DNA of 64,000 nt, from contig NZ_FPAA01000006.1 in assembly GCF_900116235.1 (NCBI RefSeq), forward strand, positions 170,853 through 234,852, read 5' to 3'. The position numbers were made by a program, and so were the translations under genes. Shown piece by piece: positions 1 to 9,542 of the stretch. This stretch comes from Marininema halotolerans (lineage in GTDB: Bacteria > Bacillota > Bacilli > Thermoactinomycetales > DSM-45169). The first letter of the stretch is position 1; each line of letters begins with the position of its first letter. A model generated the notes under the pieces. That model did no database searches, was not told where the DNA came from, and saw only the letters and a program-made list of their open reading frames with translations.

Positions 1-58
1 GAACGACATGTTGAAAGGCTTGAATAGTATCATGGGTCATTTGTGTACGATCAGACAA
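1..58 (-). CDS. 5' end of an unidentified gene running off the left edge
   Basis: On the minus strand a TTG codon at 58-56 follows a GGAAGG ribosome binding site at a spacing of about six bases. The frame stays open to the window edge and reads LSDRTQMTHDTIQAFQHVV. Only 19 residues are visible, too few to assign a family. The gene would be divergent from ilvD. The call rests on the ribosome binding site and open frame only. An ATG eight codons in (MTHDTIQ) is an alternative start. Confidence 0.35.
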   Translation of the reverse strand, partial: MSDRTQMTHDTIQAFQHVV

Positions 59-319
59 GGTGATCCTTCCTCTCGAGTAACTAATAGTTAATATTGTTAA
101 GTATATGCCATTTGCATTCTACAGTGCGGAAACTTTTTTGTCAATCAATGGGTATGAAAATGTTGCCAATGAGAAAGCATCCACTGAGCCGAGAAGAAGA
201 ATTCTTCCATGCAGATCCAGCTTTTTAGATCCAATCAGGGAAAAAAATCGTGACTTCTGTCAGGGAATCGATTAAACTGGTCTGAAAAATGTTGACCGAT
301 GACAAGGAGGTAACAACAA

Positions 320-2008
320 TTGAGCACCAATGAGACAAAAGATCTGCGGATTCGAAGCCATGTCATCAGCGAAGGGGCAAACCGCGTACCGAATCGGGCG
401 ATGCTTAGAGCGACAGGCTTTACGGACGAAGATTTTCAAAAACCGATGATTGGTGTTGCAAGTACCTGGTCTGAAGTAACGCCGTGTAATATGCACATTA
501 AAGAGTTGGCAGAAGAGGCGAAACGAGGCGCAGTGGAAGCGGGTGGGGCTCCGATGATTTTTAATACCATTACCGTTTCCGATGGCATTTCCATGGGACA
601 CGAGGGAATGCATTATTCCCTACCTAGCCGTGAAGTGATTGCCGATTCGATCGAAACGGTGATTGGTGCTGAGCGATTGGATGCCTATGTAGCGATTGGC
701 GGTTGTGATAAAAACATGCCAGGGTGCATGATCGCAATCGGACGTACCGATGTTCCTGCAGTTTTTGTCTATGGCGGGACGATTCGACCAGGAAAACTGG
801 ACGGAAAAGATATTGACATTGTCTCTGCCTTTGAAGGGGTGGGCCAGTATAACCAAGGAACAATCGATCGGGAAGGCTTGCACGAGATTGAGTGTCATGC
901 CTGTCCAGGAGCAGGTTCTTGTGGTGGGATGTATACCGCCAATACCATGTCCTCAGCGATTGAAGCCTTAGGGATGAGTCTGCCAGGAAGTTCCTCTAAT
1001 CCCGCTGAAACCAAGGAGAAATTAGCGGATTGTCGGGAGGCTGGAGCAGCAGCTGTCGAACTATTGCGTAAAGGAATCTATCCCAAGGATATTATGACGA
1101 AAGAAGCATTTGAAAATGCCATTACTGTGGTGATGGCGTTGGGAGGGTCCACCAATGCCATTCTGCATTTACTGGCAATGGCCCATTCGGTGGATGTGGA
1201 TCTAACCATGGATGATTTTGAACGAGTGAGGGAACGGGTGCCCCATATCGCAGATTTAAAACCTTCGGGTCGATTTGTTATGCAGGATCTGTATGAAGCT
1301 GGAGGTGTGCCAGCAGTGATGAAAGTCTTGTTAGAACAAGGTCTTCTTCATGGTGATTGCCTTACGGTGACGGGTAAAACGATAAAAGAAAATTTGGCGG
1401 AGGCAGAGCCCCTTCGCGCGGGACAAGAAGTAATACGCCCTTTTGACAAACCATTCCGAAAAACTGGTCCACTGGTGGTTTTAGAAGGGAATCTCGCACC
1501 TGAAGGGGCAGTTGCGAAGGTGTCGGGCCTCAAGGTGAATCAGTTGACTGGTCCTGCGCGTGTTTTTGATTCCGAAGAGGCAGCGACAGCAGCCATCCTT
1601 TCTGATCAGATTAAGGTAGGCGATGTGGTCATTATCCGCTACGAGGGACCCAAAGGGGGGCCAGGGATGCCGGAAATGCTCTCCATCACAGGAATGTTGG
1701 TCGGAAAGGGACTAGGTGAGAAGGTAGCCCTGTTGACAGATGGTCGATTTTCGGGGGGTTCTCATGGGTTGGTCATTGGACATATTGCCCCAGAAGCCCA
1801 AGTAGGGGGTCCAATCGCACTGGTAGAAGATGGTGATCAGGTAACCATTGATTCGGTAAAGCGAGAATTATCCGTAGCGCTTTCTCCTGAGGAGCTAAGC
1901 CGTCGCCGCTCTGCGTGGCAAGAACGGCCCCTTCCTGTACGCCGTGGTGTCCTTCATAAGTACAGTAAACTCGTCTCTTCTGCCTCAAAGGGAGCTGTCA
2001 CCGATTGA
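320..2008 (+). CDS. ilvD: Dihydroxy-acid dehydratase
   Basis: IlvD converts 2,3-dihydroxy-isovalerate and 2,3-dihydroxy-3-methylvalerate to the 2-keto acids that precede valine, leucine and isoleucine. It is a cytosolic iron-sulfur enzyme. The 562-residue product has the usual family length and shows the cysteine motifs [10 protein letters not shown] (about 127-136) and [12 protein letters not shown] (about 192-203), both expected cluster ligands, and the C-terminal GRFSGGSHG motif. The start is a TTG at 320, set by AAGGAGG at 304-310. It stands apart from the ilvB operon that follows: a new promoter lies at 2033-2062. A CodY-like sequence just before the ribosome binding site is discussed in the findings. 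Confidence 0.96.
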   Translation: MSTNETKDLRIRSHVISEGANRVPNRAMLRATGFTDEDFQKPMIGVASTWSEVTPCNMHIKELAEEAKRGAVEAGGAPMIFNTITVSDGISMGHEGMHYSLPSREVIADSIETVIGAERLDAYVAIGGCDKNMPGCMIAIGRTDVPAVFVYGGTIRPGKLDGKDIDIVSAFEGVGQYNQGTIDREGLHEIECHACPGAGSCGGMYTANTMSSAIEALGMSLPGSSSNPAETKEKLADCREAGAAAVELLRKGIYPKDIMTKEAFENAITVVMALGGSTNAILHLLAMAHSVDVDLTMDDFERVRERVPHIADLKPSGRFVMQDLYEAGGVPAVMKVLLEQGLLHGDCLTVTGKTIKENLAEAEPLRAGQEVIRPFDKPFRKTGPLVVLEGNLAPEGAVAKVSGLKVNQLTGPARVFDSEEAATAAILSDQIKVGDVVIIRYEGPKGGPGMPEMLSITGMLVGKGLGEKVALLTDGRFSGGSHGLVIGHIAPEAQVGGPIALVEDGDQVTIDSVKRELSVALSPEELSRRRSAWQERPLPVRRGVLHKYSKLVSSASKGAVTD

Positions 2009-2032
2009 TCAAAATTTATTTTGAGAGACTGG

Positions 2033-2062
2033 TTGACAAAGGTAGAAGCACCTGCCTATAAT
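2033..2062 (+). promoter_or_regulatory. Sigma-A promoter of the ilvB-leuB operon
   Basis: A TTGACA at 2033-2038 and a TATAAT at 2057-2062 are separated by 18 bases, a consensus housekeeping promoter. It starts a leader of about 580 nt that contains a ykkC-type aptamer and a T-box before ilvB. Confidence 0.88.
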
Positions 2063-2089
2063 AGCACCTAAATAATTCAAGAATTTAGC

Positions 2090-2235
2090 GATGAGATGCA
2101 TGAAAGCAACTCCGTGTATGATGGGAGGGTACCTAGGGTTCCGCTCGCTTTGCGAGGTCTGTGACCGAGTGGTACCAACACCAACTGGTGTACACCGTGA
2201 GGATAAAAGCCTCTGCGGAAGGTCCTACCTTGATT
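2090..2235 (+). promoter_or_regulatory. ykkC subtype 2 riboswitch aptamer, probably ppGpp-sensing
   Basis: The ykkC hallmarks are visible: GTACCTAGGGTTCCG at 2129-2143, GACCGAGTGGTACC near 2163-2175, ACACCGTG then GGATAAAAGC at 2201-2210. The GACCNAGNGGTAC form is that of subtype 2 (ppGpp and PRPP sensors), not the guanidine-I subtype. The ppGpp group is known from branched-chain amino acid operons in Firmicutes, so that ligand is inferred from context. AGGGTA (2126-2131) can pair with TACCTT (2226-2231) to close the aptamer. No U-rich terminator follows before the T-box starts near 2290. Confidence 0.8.
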
Positions 2236-2289
2236 GAGGTTGAAAGGTATGGATTTTCCCCAGGGGCTTCTTGTATGCCCTAGGAAACT

Positions 2290-2630
2290 GAAAATAATTA
2301 AGATTCAATGGATTATGTGAATGCGATGAAGAGGCCATACCCTTTGGAAAATCCTATCACAGAGAGTCCTGGAAATGCTGAAACCAGGACAGTGGACCCA
2401 AAGGCGTGCTCACCTCGGAGCTGTGCGTCGAAAGGTGGGAAACCCCTTAGTAGAACGTTACCGGATGATCGCCGTTACCGATCAGGGTATTTCAAAGTTG
2501 GAATACCTGCCGAGTCTGTTCGCCGCGAGGCGACAGAGATATTGGGTGGTACCGCGAACCCTTCGCCCCAATCAACTGTAACAGCGTTAGACTGTCTATG
2601 GTTGGTGGGCGAAGGGTTTTATTATTTTAC
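2290..2630 (+). promoter_or_regulatory. T-box leader, leucine specifier (CTC)
   Basis: This leader has a typical T-box layout: a stem I with AGAGAG (about 2362-2367) and an apical GCTGAAA, a specifier region where CTC (2409-2411, leucine) directly precedes ACCTCGGAGCTG, and the T-box sequence TGGGTGGTACCGCG at 2543-2556. Uncharged tRNA-Leu would stabilise the antiterminator and allow transcription of ilvB-leuB. The CTC register matches that of the Phe T-box at 17,823, where TTC occupies the same position. It lies directly downstream of the ykkC-type aptamer. Confidence 0.93.
2557..2625 (+). terminator. T-box terminator of the ilvB leader
   Basis: AACCCTTCGCCC at 2557-2568 pairs perfectly (12 bp) with GGGCGAAGGGTT at 2607-2618, followed by a T-rich stretch. 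Its 5' arm directly follows the T-box sequence, as expected for the terminator/antiterminator switch. Confidence 0.93.
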
Positions 2631-2650
2631 AATTAGGGGGTTGAACCTGG

Positions 2651-4390
2651 ATGGGCCATACAGTGACAATGGTTGGCAGTCAGTCAGGAAAGGCGGAATC
2701 ACCCAAAACAGAGTATACGGGCTCCGAAATTTTACTTCGGTGCTTGATTGAAGAGCAGGTTGATGTCGTATTTGGCTATCCAGGAGGCGCTGTTCTTCCA
2801 ATCTATGATTCGCTCTATGAAGGGGGTTTGCGGCATCTTTTGGCTCGTCATGAACAAGGAGCCATTCACGCTGCTGATGGATATGCAAGGGCGACGGGGA
2901 AACCGGGTGTGGTGATAGCGACATCGGGTCCAGGTGCGACGAATCTAGTCACGGGAATTGCGACGGCTCAGATGGATTCGATTCCCATGGTCTGTATCAC
3001 GGGGAATGTATCCCAGGAATTGATGGGTACGGATGCTTTTCAAGAGGCAGACATTATGGGAATTACCATGCCCATCGTCAAACATAGCTACTTGGTTACG
3101 GATGTATGTGACCTTCCTCGCATCGTCAAGGAAGCCTTCCATCTTGCAAGTACAGGGCGACCCGGTCCGGTTCTCATCGATATTCCCAAGGATGTGGCTA
3201 ATGCAAGAGACACCTTTCACTATCCAAAGGGCGTCTCCATTCGTGGCTATCAGCCAACATCAAGTGCCCACCCCTTGCAGTTAGCACGGCTTCGAGAAGT
3301 GATTGCAGAAGCAAAAAGGCCAGTGATCCTTGCAGGTGGTGGGGTGGTGACAGCAGGTGCGGAAAAGGAATTGATCACCTTTGCCGAACAAACGCAAATT
3401 CCTGTCATTACGACCTTGATGGGGCTAGGGGGATTTCCCGGGCAACATCCTTTGTGGTTGGGGATGCCGGGGATGCATGGAACCTATGCAGCGAACCATG
3501 CACTCTTGGAAACCGACCTCTTGATTGGAATCGGAGCTCGCTTTGATGATCGGGTCACCATGGGGCGTCTTGATAAATTTGCAACAAAGGCGAAAATTGT
3601 GCACATGGATATCGATCCCGCTGAGATTGGAAAAAACGTCAACACATTTATTCCCATCGTCGGGGATGTGAAAAATGTTTTACAGGCGGCCAATGTCGAT
3701 TTACCACAAAGTGACTCAGCCGCCTGGATTGAAAAAGTGACGGGCTGGCGAGAGTCTTACCCGCTTTGCTATCGGGATTCCGAAGACCGGTTAAAGCCCC
3801 AATGGGTCATACGCCATCTCTATGAAACAACAGGCGGGGATGCCGTTGTAACGACGGATGTGGGACAGCATCAGATGTGGGTGGCACAATATTTCCACTT
3901 TGCACGTCCGCGTTCTTTTATCTCATCGGGAGGACTCGGTACGATGGGGTTTGGCTTTCCCGCCGCCCTGGGTGCACAACTCGCTACACCAGAACAGCTG
4001 GTGATCAGTGTTACCGGGGATGGCGGTTTTCAAATGACCAATCAAGAATTGGCTGTAGCTAGCTTGGCCAATATTCCGGTGAAAGTTGTCATTATCAACA
4101 ATCAAAATCTTGGCATGGTACGCCAATGGCAAGAGGTTTTTTACCATAAACGGTACAGTGAAGTGGATCTATCGGGGAGTCCCGATTTCGTGAAATTGAC
4201 CGAAGCATACGGAGTGAAGGCTTGGCGCGCAAAAACGAAGGAAGAGGCAATTACCGCATGGGCGGAGGCGTTGGCCCATCCGGGTCCCGCAGTTGTTGAT
4301 TTTTGGGTGGCCCCTGATGAAAATGTCTATCCGATGGTCGCTCCAGGGAAAGGGCTCGATGAAATGATCATGGGAGATGAAAAAGCGTGA
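2651..4390 (+). CDS. ilvB: Acetolactate synthase large subunit
   Basis: IlvB is the thiamine-diphosphate-dependent catalytic subunit that condenses pyruvate to acetolactate, or with 2-ketobutyrate to acetohydroxybutyrate. The 579-residue protein shows the N-terminal [14 protein letters not shown] motif, the catalytic glutamate in ARHEQGA (about residue 68), and the [10 protein letters not shown]...NNQNLG thiamine-binding motif around 455-485. The first 20 or so residues are a poorly conserved extension. The start ATG at 2651 has a GGGGG ribosome binding site about ten bases upstream. It overlaps ilvN by four bases (GTGA), so the two subunits are probably translationally coupled. Expression is controlled by the tandem leader upstream. 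Confidence 0.95.
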   Translation: MGHTVTMVGSQSGKAESPKTEYTGSEILLRCLIEEQVDVVFGYPGGAVLPIYDSLYEGGLRHLLARHEQGAIHAADGYARATGKPGVVIATSGPGATNLVTGIATAQMDSIPMVCITGNVSQELMGTDAFQEADIMGITMPIVKHSYLVTDVCDLPRIVKEAFHLASTGRPGPVLIDIPKDVANARDTFHYPKGVSIRGYQPTSSAHPLQLARLREVIAEAKRPVILAGGGVVTAGAEKELITFAEQTQIPVITTLMGLGGFPGQHPLWLGMPGMHGTYAANHALLETDLLIGIGARFDDRVTMGRLDKFATKAKIVHMDIDPAEIGKNVNTFIPIVGDVKNVLQAANVDLPQSDSAAWIEKVTGWRESYPLCYRDSEDRLKPQWVIRHLYETTGGDAVVTTDVGQHQMWVAQYFHFARPRSFISSGGLGTMGFGFPAALGAQLATPEQLVISVTGDGGFQMTNQELAVASLANIPVKVVIINNQNLGMVRQWQEVFYHKRYSEVDLSGSPDFVKLTEAYGVKAWRAKTKEEAITAWAEALAHPGPAVVDFWVAPDENVYPMVAPGKGLDEMIMGDEKA

Positions 4391-4878
4391 GACATGTCCT
4401 ATCAGTTCTAGTCAATGATCAACCCCGTGTACTGGCTCGGGTATCCACACTATTGGGGCGTCGTAATTTCAATATTGAGAGTATTAGTGTGGGAGAATCT
4501 GAAGAAAAAGGGTTGTCACGGATGGTGATCGTGACTCACGGGGATGAACGAACGATGGAGCAGGTGCAAAAACAACTTCACAAGTTGATTGATGTGATTA
4601 AAGTGCATGATTTGTCGAATCATCCTGCAGTTGAGCGAGAGCTCCTCTTGATTAAGGTGGAAGCTGGACCCGCGGCGCGTATGGAGATATCGGGAGTGGT
4701 TGAGCCCTTTCGTGCGGCAGTGGTCGATGTAGGCTCGCAGAATATGATGGTGCAGGCCACGGGGGAACGGGCGAAATTAGATGCATTGATTGAGTTACTT
4801 CGCCCCTATGGAATTAAAGAGATCGCTCGGACCGGCGTGACCGCCCTCTCACGAAGCATGGTGCAGGGAAACAGTTAA
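4387..4878 (+). CDS. ilvN: Acetolactate synthase small (regulatory) subunit
   Basis: This 163-residue protein is the ACT-domain regulatory subunit that stabilises IlvB and confers valine feedback inhibition. The N-terminal ACT domain is visible as [31 protein letters not shown], and the C-terminal small-subunit domain follows from about residue 80. The start is a GTG at 4387 that overlaps the ilvB stop codon (GTGA), which fixes the start and indicates coupled translation. It is called ilvH in some genomes. The length is typical. Confidence 0.94.
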   Translation: MRHVLSVLVNDQPRVLARVSTLLGRRNFNIESISVGESEEKGLSRMVIVTHGDERTMEQVQKQLHKLIDVIKVHDLSNHPAVERELLLIKVEAGPAARMEISGVVEPFRAAVVDVGSQNMMVQATGERAKLDALIELLRPYGIKEIARTGVTALSRSMVQGNS

Positions 4879-4933
4879 AAAGATGATGCAAGGAACTTCG
4901 ATGAAAAATATCCACTTATAGGGGGAATGGAAC

Positions 4934-5941
4934 ATGGCAACAGTCTATTACGCAAAGGACGCAGATCTCAAGCAATTAGCAGGTAAGACGGTAGCGATCA
5001 TCGGGTATGGTAGCCAAGGTCATGCACAAGCACAAAACCTACGGGATAGTGGTGTGCAAGTTGTAATCGGATTACGCAAAGGGAAGTCCTGGGAGAAAGC
5101 TGAAAAGGATGGATTTATAGTATTGGAAGTAGCTGAAGCTGTGAAAAGATCCGAGGTAATCAACCTTTTGATGCCAGATGAAACGATGGCACAGGTGTAT
5201 AAAGAAGAAGTTGAACCGAATCTAAAGCCCGAAGCGGCTCTCCTATTCTCCCATGGATTTAATATTCATTTTAATCAGATCCAGCCACCTCCTCATATCG
5301 ATGTTGCCTTAATTGCACCCAAAGGACCCGGTCACTTAGTACGGCGGGTCTATACAGAAGGGTTTGGCGTCCCAGGGTTGATTGCTATTCATCAAGATGC
5401 GAGTGGATCTGCAAAAGCGATTGGTTTAGCCTATGCCGAGGGGATTGGGGCAACGCGTGCCGGTGTGATTGAAACGACATTTAAAGAAGAAACCGAAACG
5501 GATTTGTTTGGTGAGCAAGCGGTACTTTGTGGTGGGGCGAGTGAACTCGTGAAAAAAGGGTTTGAAACCCTAACGGAAGCAGGGTATCAACCAGAAATTG
5601 CGTATTTTGAATGTCTTCATGAACTGAAGTTGATCGTGGACCTCATGTATGAGGAAGGGCTTGCAGGAATGCGGTATTCCATTAGTGACACGGCGGAGTA
5701 CGGGGATTATGTCAGTGGGAAACGTGTGGTTGGCGATGCTTCCAAAGCAGCAATGAAGGAAGTGCTTAAGGAAATTCAAGATGGTACCTTTGCTCAACAA
5801 TGGATTACCGAAAATAAAAATGGTCGTCAAGAGTTTACGAGGATTCGGAAAGAAGAAGGGGAGCACCTGTTAGAAACCACTGGAGAAAAACTAAGGGAAA
5901 CAATGGCTTGGATCAATCAAAAACAGAGTGTTAAAGCCTGA
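4934..5941 (+). CDS. ilvC: Ketol-acid reductoisomerase
   Basis: IlvC performs the Mg- and NADPH-dependent alkyl migration and reduction of acetolactate, the second common step to the branched-chain amino acids. The 335-residue product is a short class I enzyme. The dinucleotide-binding motif [19 protein letters not shown] is at about 22-40, and the knotted C-terminal domain carries the metal-binding acidic residues ([11 protein letters not shown] near 186-196, and the EC and YEEG segments). GGGGGA lies before the ATG at 4934. It is third in the operon, with a 55-nt gap after ilvN. Confidence 0.96.
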   Translation: MATVYYAKDADLKQLAGKTVAIIGYGSQGHAQAQNLRDSGVQVVIGLRKGKSWEKAEKDGFIVLEVAEAVKRSEVINLLMPDETMAQVYKEEVEPNLKPEAALLFSHGFNIHFNQIQPPPHIDVALIAPKGPGHLVRRVYTEGFGVPGLIAIHQDASGSAKAIGLAYAEGIGATRAGVIETTFKEETETDLFGEQAVLCGGASELVKKGFETLTEAGYQPEIAYFECLHELKLIVDLMYEEGLAGMRYSISDTAEYGDYVSGKRVVGDASKAAMKEVLKEIQDGTFAQQWITENKNGRQEFTRIRKEEGEHLLETTGEKLRETMAWINQKQSVKA

Positions 5942-6070
5942 ACGACAAACTCTTAGCAGGCTCTCGCAGTCCCTGGGATGAAAACGAAGGAGGCTTGACT
6001 CGCTCCCAACTTGAGCAGGGTTTCGTAACTTCGGTAAACAGTTTAACAAAAATCGGAAGGAGGATGCGGC

Positions 6071-7633
6071 ATGAGTAGTCGAACCGTCCAATTTTTTGAT
6101 ACGACCCTACGCGATGGGGAGCAATCCCCTGGTGTGAACCTCAATGTAGAAGAGAAGGTGGAGATCGCTCTACAACTTGAAAAATTGGGCATTCAAGTGA
6201 TTGAAGCAGGATTTGCCGCCTCCTCTGCCGGCGATCGTGAAGCGGTAAGGAGGGTTGGGGAAGCGGTTCACACCCCGATTGTTGTCAGTCTGGCTCGCGC
6301 TGTGGATGTCGATATTGATGCGGCTTGGGATGCGTTAAAAACGGCAACAAACCCAGGGGTCCATATTTTTTTAGCCACCTCGCCCATTCATCGGCAGTAT
6401 AAGCTCAACATGACCAAGGAGGAGATTTTAAATCAGGTGGAGGCGGCTGTCCGCTATGCAAAGCGATTCTTCCCCCATGTTGAATTTTCTCCAGAGGATG
6501 GCGGACGTACGGAGCTGGATTTTCTGTGCCAAGTTGCCGAACGAGTCATTGAAGCGGGTGCGGATGTCTTAAATATTCCAGATACGGTAGGATACCTTTC
6601 TCCCCAGGAGTATGGGAATATCTTTCGGCATTTAAAGTCCCATGTAAATGGAATCGAAAAGGTAAAACTATCGGCACACTGTCATGATGACTTGGGTATG
6701 GCGACAGCTAATACATTGGCAGCCATTGAAGCCGGTGTGGAACAAGTAGAGGGGACAATCAATGGCATTGGTGAACGTGCTGGAAACGCTGCGCTTGAAG
6801 AGGTTGCAATGGCTTTGGCCACCCGCTCAACCTATTATGGTGTGAAGACGAATCTTCAATTGGCGGAAATTGCTCGCACGAGCCGGATTGTCTCGAAGAT
6901 GACGGGGATGTTTGTTCCAGGAAATAAGGCGGTTGTCGGTGCGAATGCATTTGCCCATGAGTCTGGGATCCATCAAGATGGCATGTTAAAGCATGCATCT
7001 ACTTATGAAATCATGCGCCCAGAGACGGTGGGACAGGCGGATACACGGCTTGTATTAGGGAAGCATTCTGGTCGCCATGCTTTCCGCGATAAACTGGTGC
7101 AATTGGGTTATGCCTTTAATGATCAGCAGATTAATCATCTCTTTCACCGGTTTAAAGAACTGACTGATCGGAAGAAATTGATTGAAGATGATGATCTGGT
7201 TTCCCTTGTCGAAGAACGGATCGGTGACGAAGAAGAAGTGTACTCCTTTGAAACGGTACAGGTAGCTTATGGTAATCAATCCGTGCCAACGGCATCGCTA
7301 CGAATTAAAGATAACCGAGATCAACGCCTACTCGAAGAAGCAGCCTGTGGAAATGGCTCCGTCGATGCCATCTTTAAAGCGATCGATCGCATCACCAATG
7401 AAGCTTGGCACCTTGAGGATTATCGCATTGTGTCCGTGACGCACGGAAAGGATGCGCTGGGTGAGGTATACGTAAAGCTTTCGGATGGAGAAGAGAGCAC
7501 GGTTCAAGGAAGAGGGGTATCGACGGATGTGTTAGAGGCAAGTGCACGTGCCTATATACATGGGGTCAATCGCTTACTCGCTCGGCGAAATCGTGAGAAA
7601 CAACCCGCTGGAGTTGGATCAATAAGTGGGTAA
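6071..7633 (+). CDS. leuA: 2-isopropylmalate synthase
   Basis: LeuA condenses acetyl-CoA with 2-ketoisovalerate, the committed step to leucine. The 520-residue protein has the HMGL-like TIM barrel with [13 protein letters not shown] (about 9-21), the metal ligands in [11 protein letters not shown], and [12 protein letters not shown]. The C-terminal domain from about 395 is the LeuA dimer domain for leucine feedback inhibition, so this is the full-length regulated form. The start ATG at 6071 follows GGAAGGAGG. A 27-codon open frame at 5995-6078 overlaps the start and is treated in the findings. Confidence 0.95.
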   Translation: MSSRTVQFFDTTLRDGEQSPGVNLNVEEKVEIALQLEKLGIQVIEAGFAASSAGDREAVRRVGEAVHTPIVVSLARAVDVDIDAAWDALKTATNPGVHIFLATSPIHRQYKLNMTKEEILNQVEAAVRYAKRFFPHVEFSPEDGGRTELDFLCQVAERVIEAGADVLNIPDTVGYLSPQEYGNIFRHLKSHVNGIEKVKLSAHCHDDLGMATANTLAAIEAGVEQVEGTINGIGERAGNAALEEVAMALATRSTYYGVKTNLQLAEIARTSRIVSKMTGMFVPGNKAVVGANAFAHESGIHQDGMLKHASTYEIMRPETVGQADTRLVLGKHSGRHAFRDKLVQLGYAFNDQQINHLFHRFKELTDRKKLIEDDDLVSLVEERIGDEEEVYSFETVQVAYGNQSVPTASLRIKDNRDQRLLEEAACGNGSVDAIFKAIDRITNEAWHLEDYRIVSVTHGKDALGEVYVKLSDGEESTVQGRGVSTDVLEASARAYIHGVNRLLARRNREKQPAGVGSISG

Positions 7634-7655
7634 TGAAGGGGAAGGAGTGATCAAG

Positions 7656-8774
7656 ATGACAAGACCGAAGCGTATCGCAGTACTACCTGGAGATGGAATT
7701 GGTCCGGAAATCGTGGAAGAAGGGGTCAAAGTGATGAAAGCGGCTGGAGAGCGCTTCGGTTATCACTTTGAGATTGACTTTGGATGGATAGGCGGTTCCG
7801 CGATTGATCGCTTGAAAAATCCATTGCCACAAGAGACGTTAACCTTGTGTCATCAAGCGGATGCTGTATTGCTCGGTGCTGTTGGGGGACCTCGTTGGGA
7901 TCAACATCCTCCTGCATTACGACCTGAAAAAGCCCTTCTCGGATTACGAAAAGAGCTGGATTTGTTTGCTAATTTACGACCTACCACTCTTTTCCCAGGG
8001 TTAGAGGACAGCTCTACCTTAAAGCCGGAAGTGCTAAAAGGCGTTGATTTTCTGGTGGTGAGAGAGTTAACTGGTGGGATTTACTTTGGTGAAAAGTTTA
8101 CCGAAGATACACCGGCAGGAGAGAAGGCAACGGATACGTTAGTTTATTCGGAGACAGAGGTAGAACGCATTCTCCGCCGTGCCTTTGACATTGCGCAACT
8201 TCGTGGTAAAAAAGTGACCTCCGTCGATAAAGCCAATGTACTTGAAAGTTCTCGATTGTGGCGAAAAGTGGCCGATCGGGTAGCGAAGGATTACCCGGAT
8301 GTCGAACTGACGCACCTCTTAGTGGATAATTGTGCAATGCAAATGATTCGTCGACCAGCAGACTTTGATGTCGTCGTTACTGAAAATATGTTTGGGGATA
8401 TTCTGAGTGATGAGGCGGCGATTCTTACGGGCTCCATCGGTCTTCTTCCTTCTGCAAGTCTGGGTGAGGGTCATCAAGGGTTGTATGAGCCGGTACATGG
8501 TTCAGCCCCCGATATCGCAGGGCAAGGGGTAGCTAATCCGATTGCAACGATCCTTTCCGTTGCACTGATGTTCCGCTACTCCTTTCATGATGACACCGTT
8601 GCCAAGGCGATTGAGGGAGCCGTAACCGATACCCTTGCTTCTGGAGCGCGGACGATGGATCTGGTCTCGACAGGTAGATTGGCTTACTCGACGGAGGAAT
8701 TCGGGGATAAGGTGGTCGAAGCGCTTAACAAGTATCAACCCGACCCTACTCTGCCAGTAGAAGCGATGATGTAG
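7656..8774 (+). CDS. leuB: 3-isopropylmalate dehydrogenase
   Basis: LeuB oxidises and decarboxylates 3-isopropylmalate with NAD. The 372-residue product shows [13 protein letters not shown] at the N-terminus, the LREL/NLRP substrate region, [10 protein letters not shown], and the metal-binding [15 protein letters not shown]. The ATG at 7656 is preferred because AAGGAG lies nine bases upstream; an in-frame GTG at 7626 inside the end of leuA would add ten residues without a good ribosome binding site. A strong terminator follows at 8806-8850, so this operon ends here and leuC and leuD must lie elsewhere. Confidence 0.95.
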   Translation: MTRPKRIAVLPGDGIGPEIVEEGVKVMKAAGERFGYHFEIDFGWIGGSAIDRLKNPLPQETLTLCHQADAVLLGAVGGPRWDQHPPALRPEKALLGLRKELDLFANLRPTTLFPGLEDSSTLKPEVLKGVDFLVVRELTGGIYFGEKFTEDTPAGEKATDTLVYSETEVERILRRAFDIAQLRGKKVTSVDKANVLESSRLWRKVADRVAKDYPDVELTHLLVDNCAMQMIRRPADFDVVVTENMFGDILSDEAAILTGSIGLLPSASLGEGHQGLYEPVHGSAPDIAGQGVANPIATILSVALMFRYSFHDDTVAKAIEGAVTDTLASGARTMDLVSTGRLAYSTEEFGDKVVEALNKYQPDPTLPVEAMM

Positions 8775-8805
8775 TGGATCCTTGTAAGATGGATAAGTGA
8801 GATGC

Positions 8806-8850
8806 AAGACTGCGGAAGGTGTATGGATGGGAGATCCGCAGTCTTTTCAT
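8806..8850 (+). terminator. Terminator after leuB
   Basis: AAGACTGCGGA (8806-8816) and TCCGCAGTCTT (8835-8845) form an 11-bp stem, followed by a short T-rich tail. It closes the ilvB-leuB operon. Confidence 0.85.
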
Positions 8851-8947
8851 TTCATAAAAAAGTGGTTTATAAATCATGAATTAACGGAATAATAAGAATT
8901 ATAAACCCAAGTGATCGGATAGAAATTGGGAGAAAGGGAGATGCTCT

Positions 8948-9316
8948 GTGGCGATAAATGAAGGGTGGCTAGCTCACCTCCATGCCTTGAATGCTTTGGA
9001 AAGGCTGTATCATGAGTATTGGGATTTGGATTTAGCGGAAAAAGTACGCAGTGAATTAGCGCGGAGTGTGGATCTGCTCGGTTCCCATGTAGACAAAGTG
9101 CCATGTCCTTGTGGGGATACCCGTGAAGATGTAACCTTTTATCGATCGCTCCTCCGACATGCGGAAGCATCTGTAGCAGAGCGAAATCTTTTTCCTCTAC
9201 CCTTGGTACAAGAGGCACTGACTCACCATTTCACCCATAAAAGCGAAAAACATCGTTGTATCGGGCGACTAATTGGGCGGGAGCATGATTGGGTGAAAGG
9301 GATGGAAACAGGTTGA
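8948..9316 (+). CDS. Unrecognised 122-residue protein with a CPCG motif
   Basis: I do not recognise this family. The start is a GTG at 8948 with GGGAG eight bases upstream. The protein is soluble and apparently helical, rich in Leu, His and Arg, with a KVPCPCGDT motif at about 51-59 and one further cysteine near residue 104 (KHRCIGR). The paired cysteines and many histidines could bind a metal, but no known domain is evident. It sits between the leuB terminator and its own strong terminator at 9328-9375, so it is probably a single-gene unit. Confidence 0.7.
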   Translation: MAINEGWLAHLHALNALERLYHEYWDLDLAEKVRSELARSVDLLGSHVDKVPCPCGDTREDVTFYRSLLRHAEASVAERNLFPLPLVQEALTHHFTHKSEKHRCIGRLIGREHDWVKGMETG

Positions 9317-9327
9317 GGTGAATGATT

Positions 9328-9375
9328 AAAGAAGAAAAAGAGGGAGGCGATGAATCCTCCTTCTTTTTCTTCTTT
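9328..9375. terminator. 20-bp terminator hairpin after the 122-residue protein
   Basis: The arms 9328-9347 and 9356-9375 pair over 20 bases with one G-U. The A-rich 5' arm and T-rich 3' arm could terminate in both directions. Confidence 0.82.
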
Positions 9376-9469
9376 ATAAAGGTCATCCAATTGGAAACAA
9401 ATTCTATCTTATGGGATAGCAATCTATATTTTTCAAGGGATTGAGTGTGGATCACTTTCTGCGGAAGCG

Positions 9470-9498
9470 TTTTCAATATAGTTTGTATCGAGTATAAT
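9470..9498 (+). promoter_or_regulatory. Promoter of the acyl-CoA synthetase gene
   Basis: TTTTCA at 9470-9475 and TATAAT at 9493-9498 are 17 bases apart. The -10 is perfect and the -35 weak. Confidence 0.6.
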
Positions 9499-9542
9499 GA
9501 AGAATAGAATATACTACAGATCAAGAGAGGTGGGAATGGGCG

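Noticed and set aside
2308..2751. A 147-codon open frame across the leucine T-box into ilvB
   Set aside because: It has no ribosome binding site, lies inside the structured leader and terminator, and overlaps ilvB in another frame.
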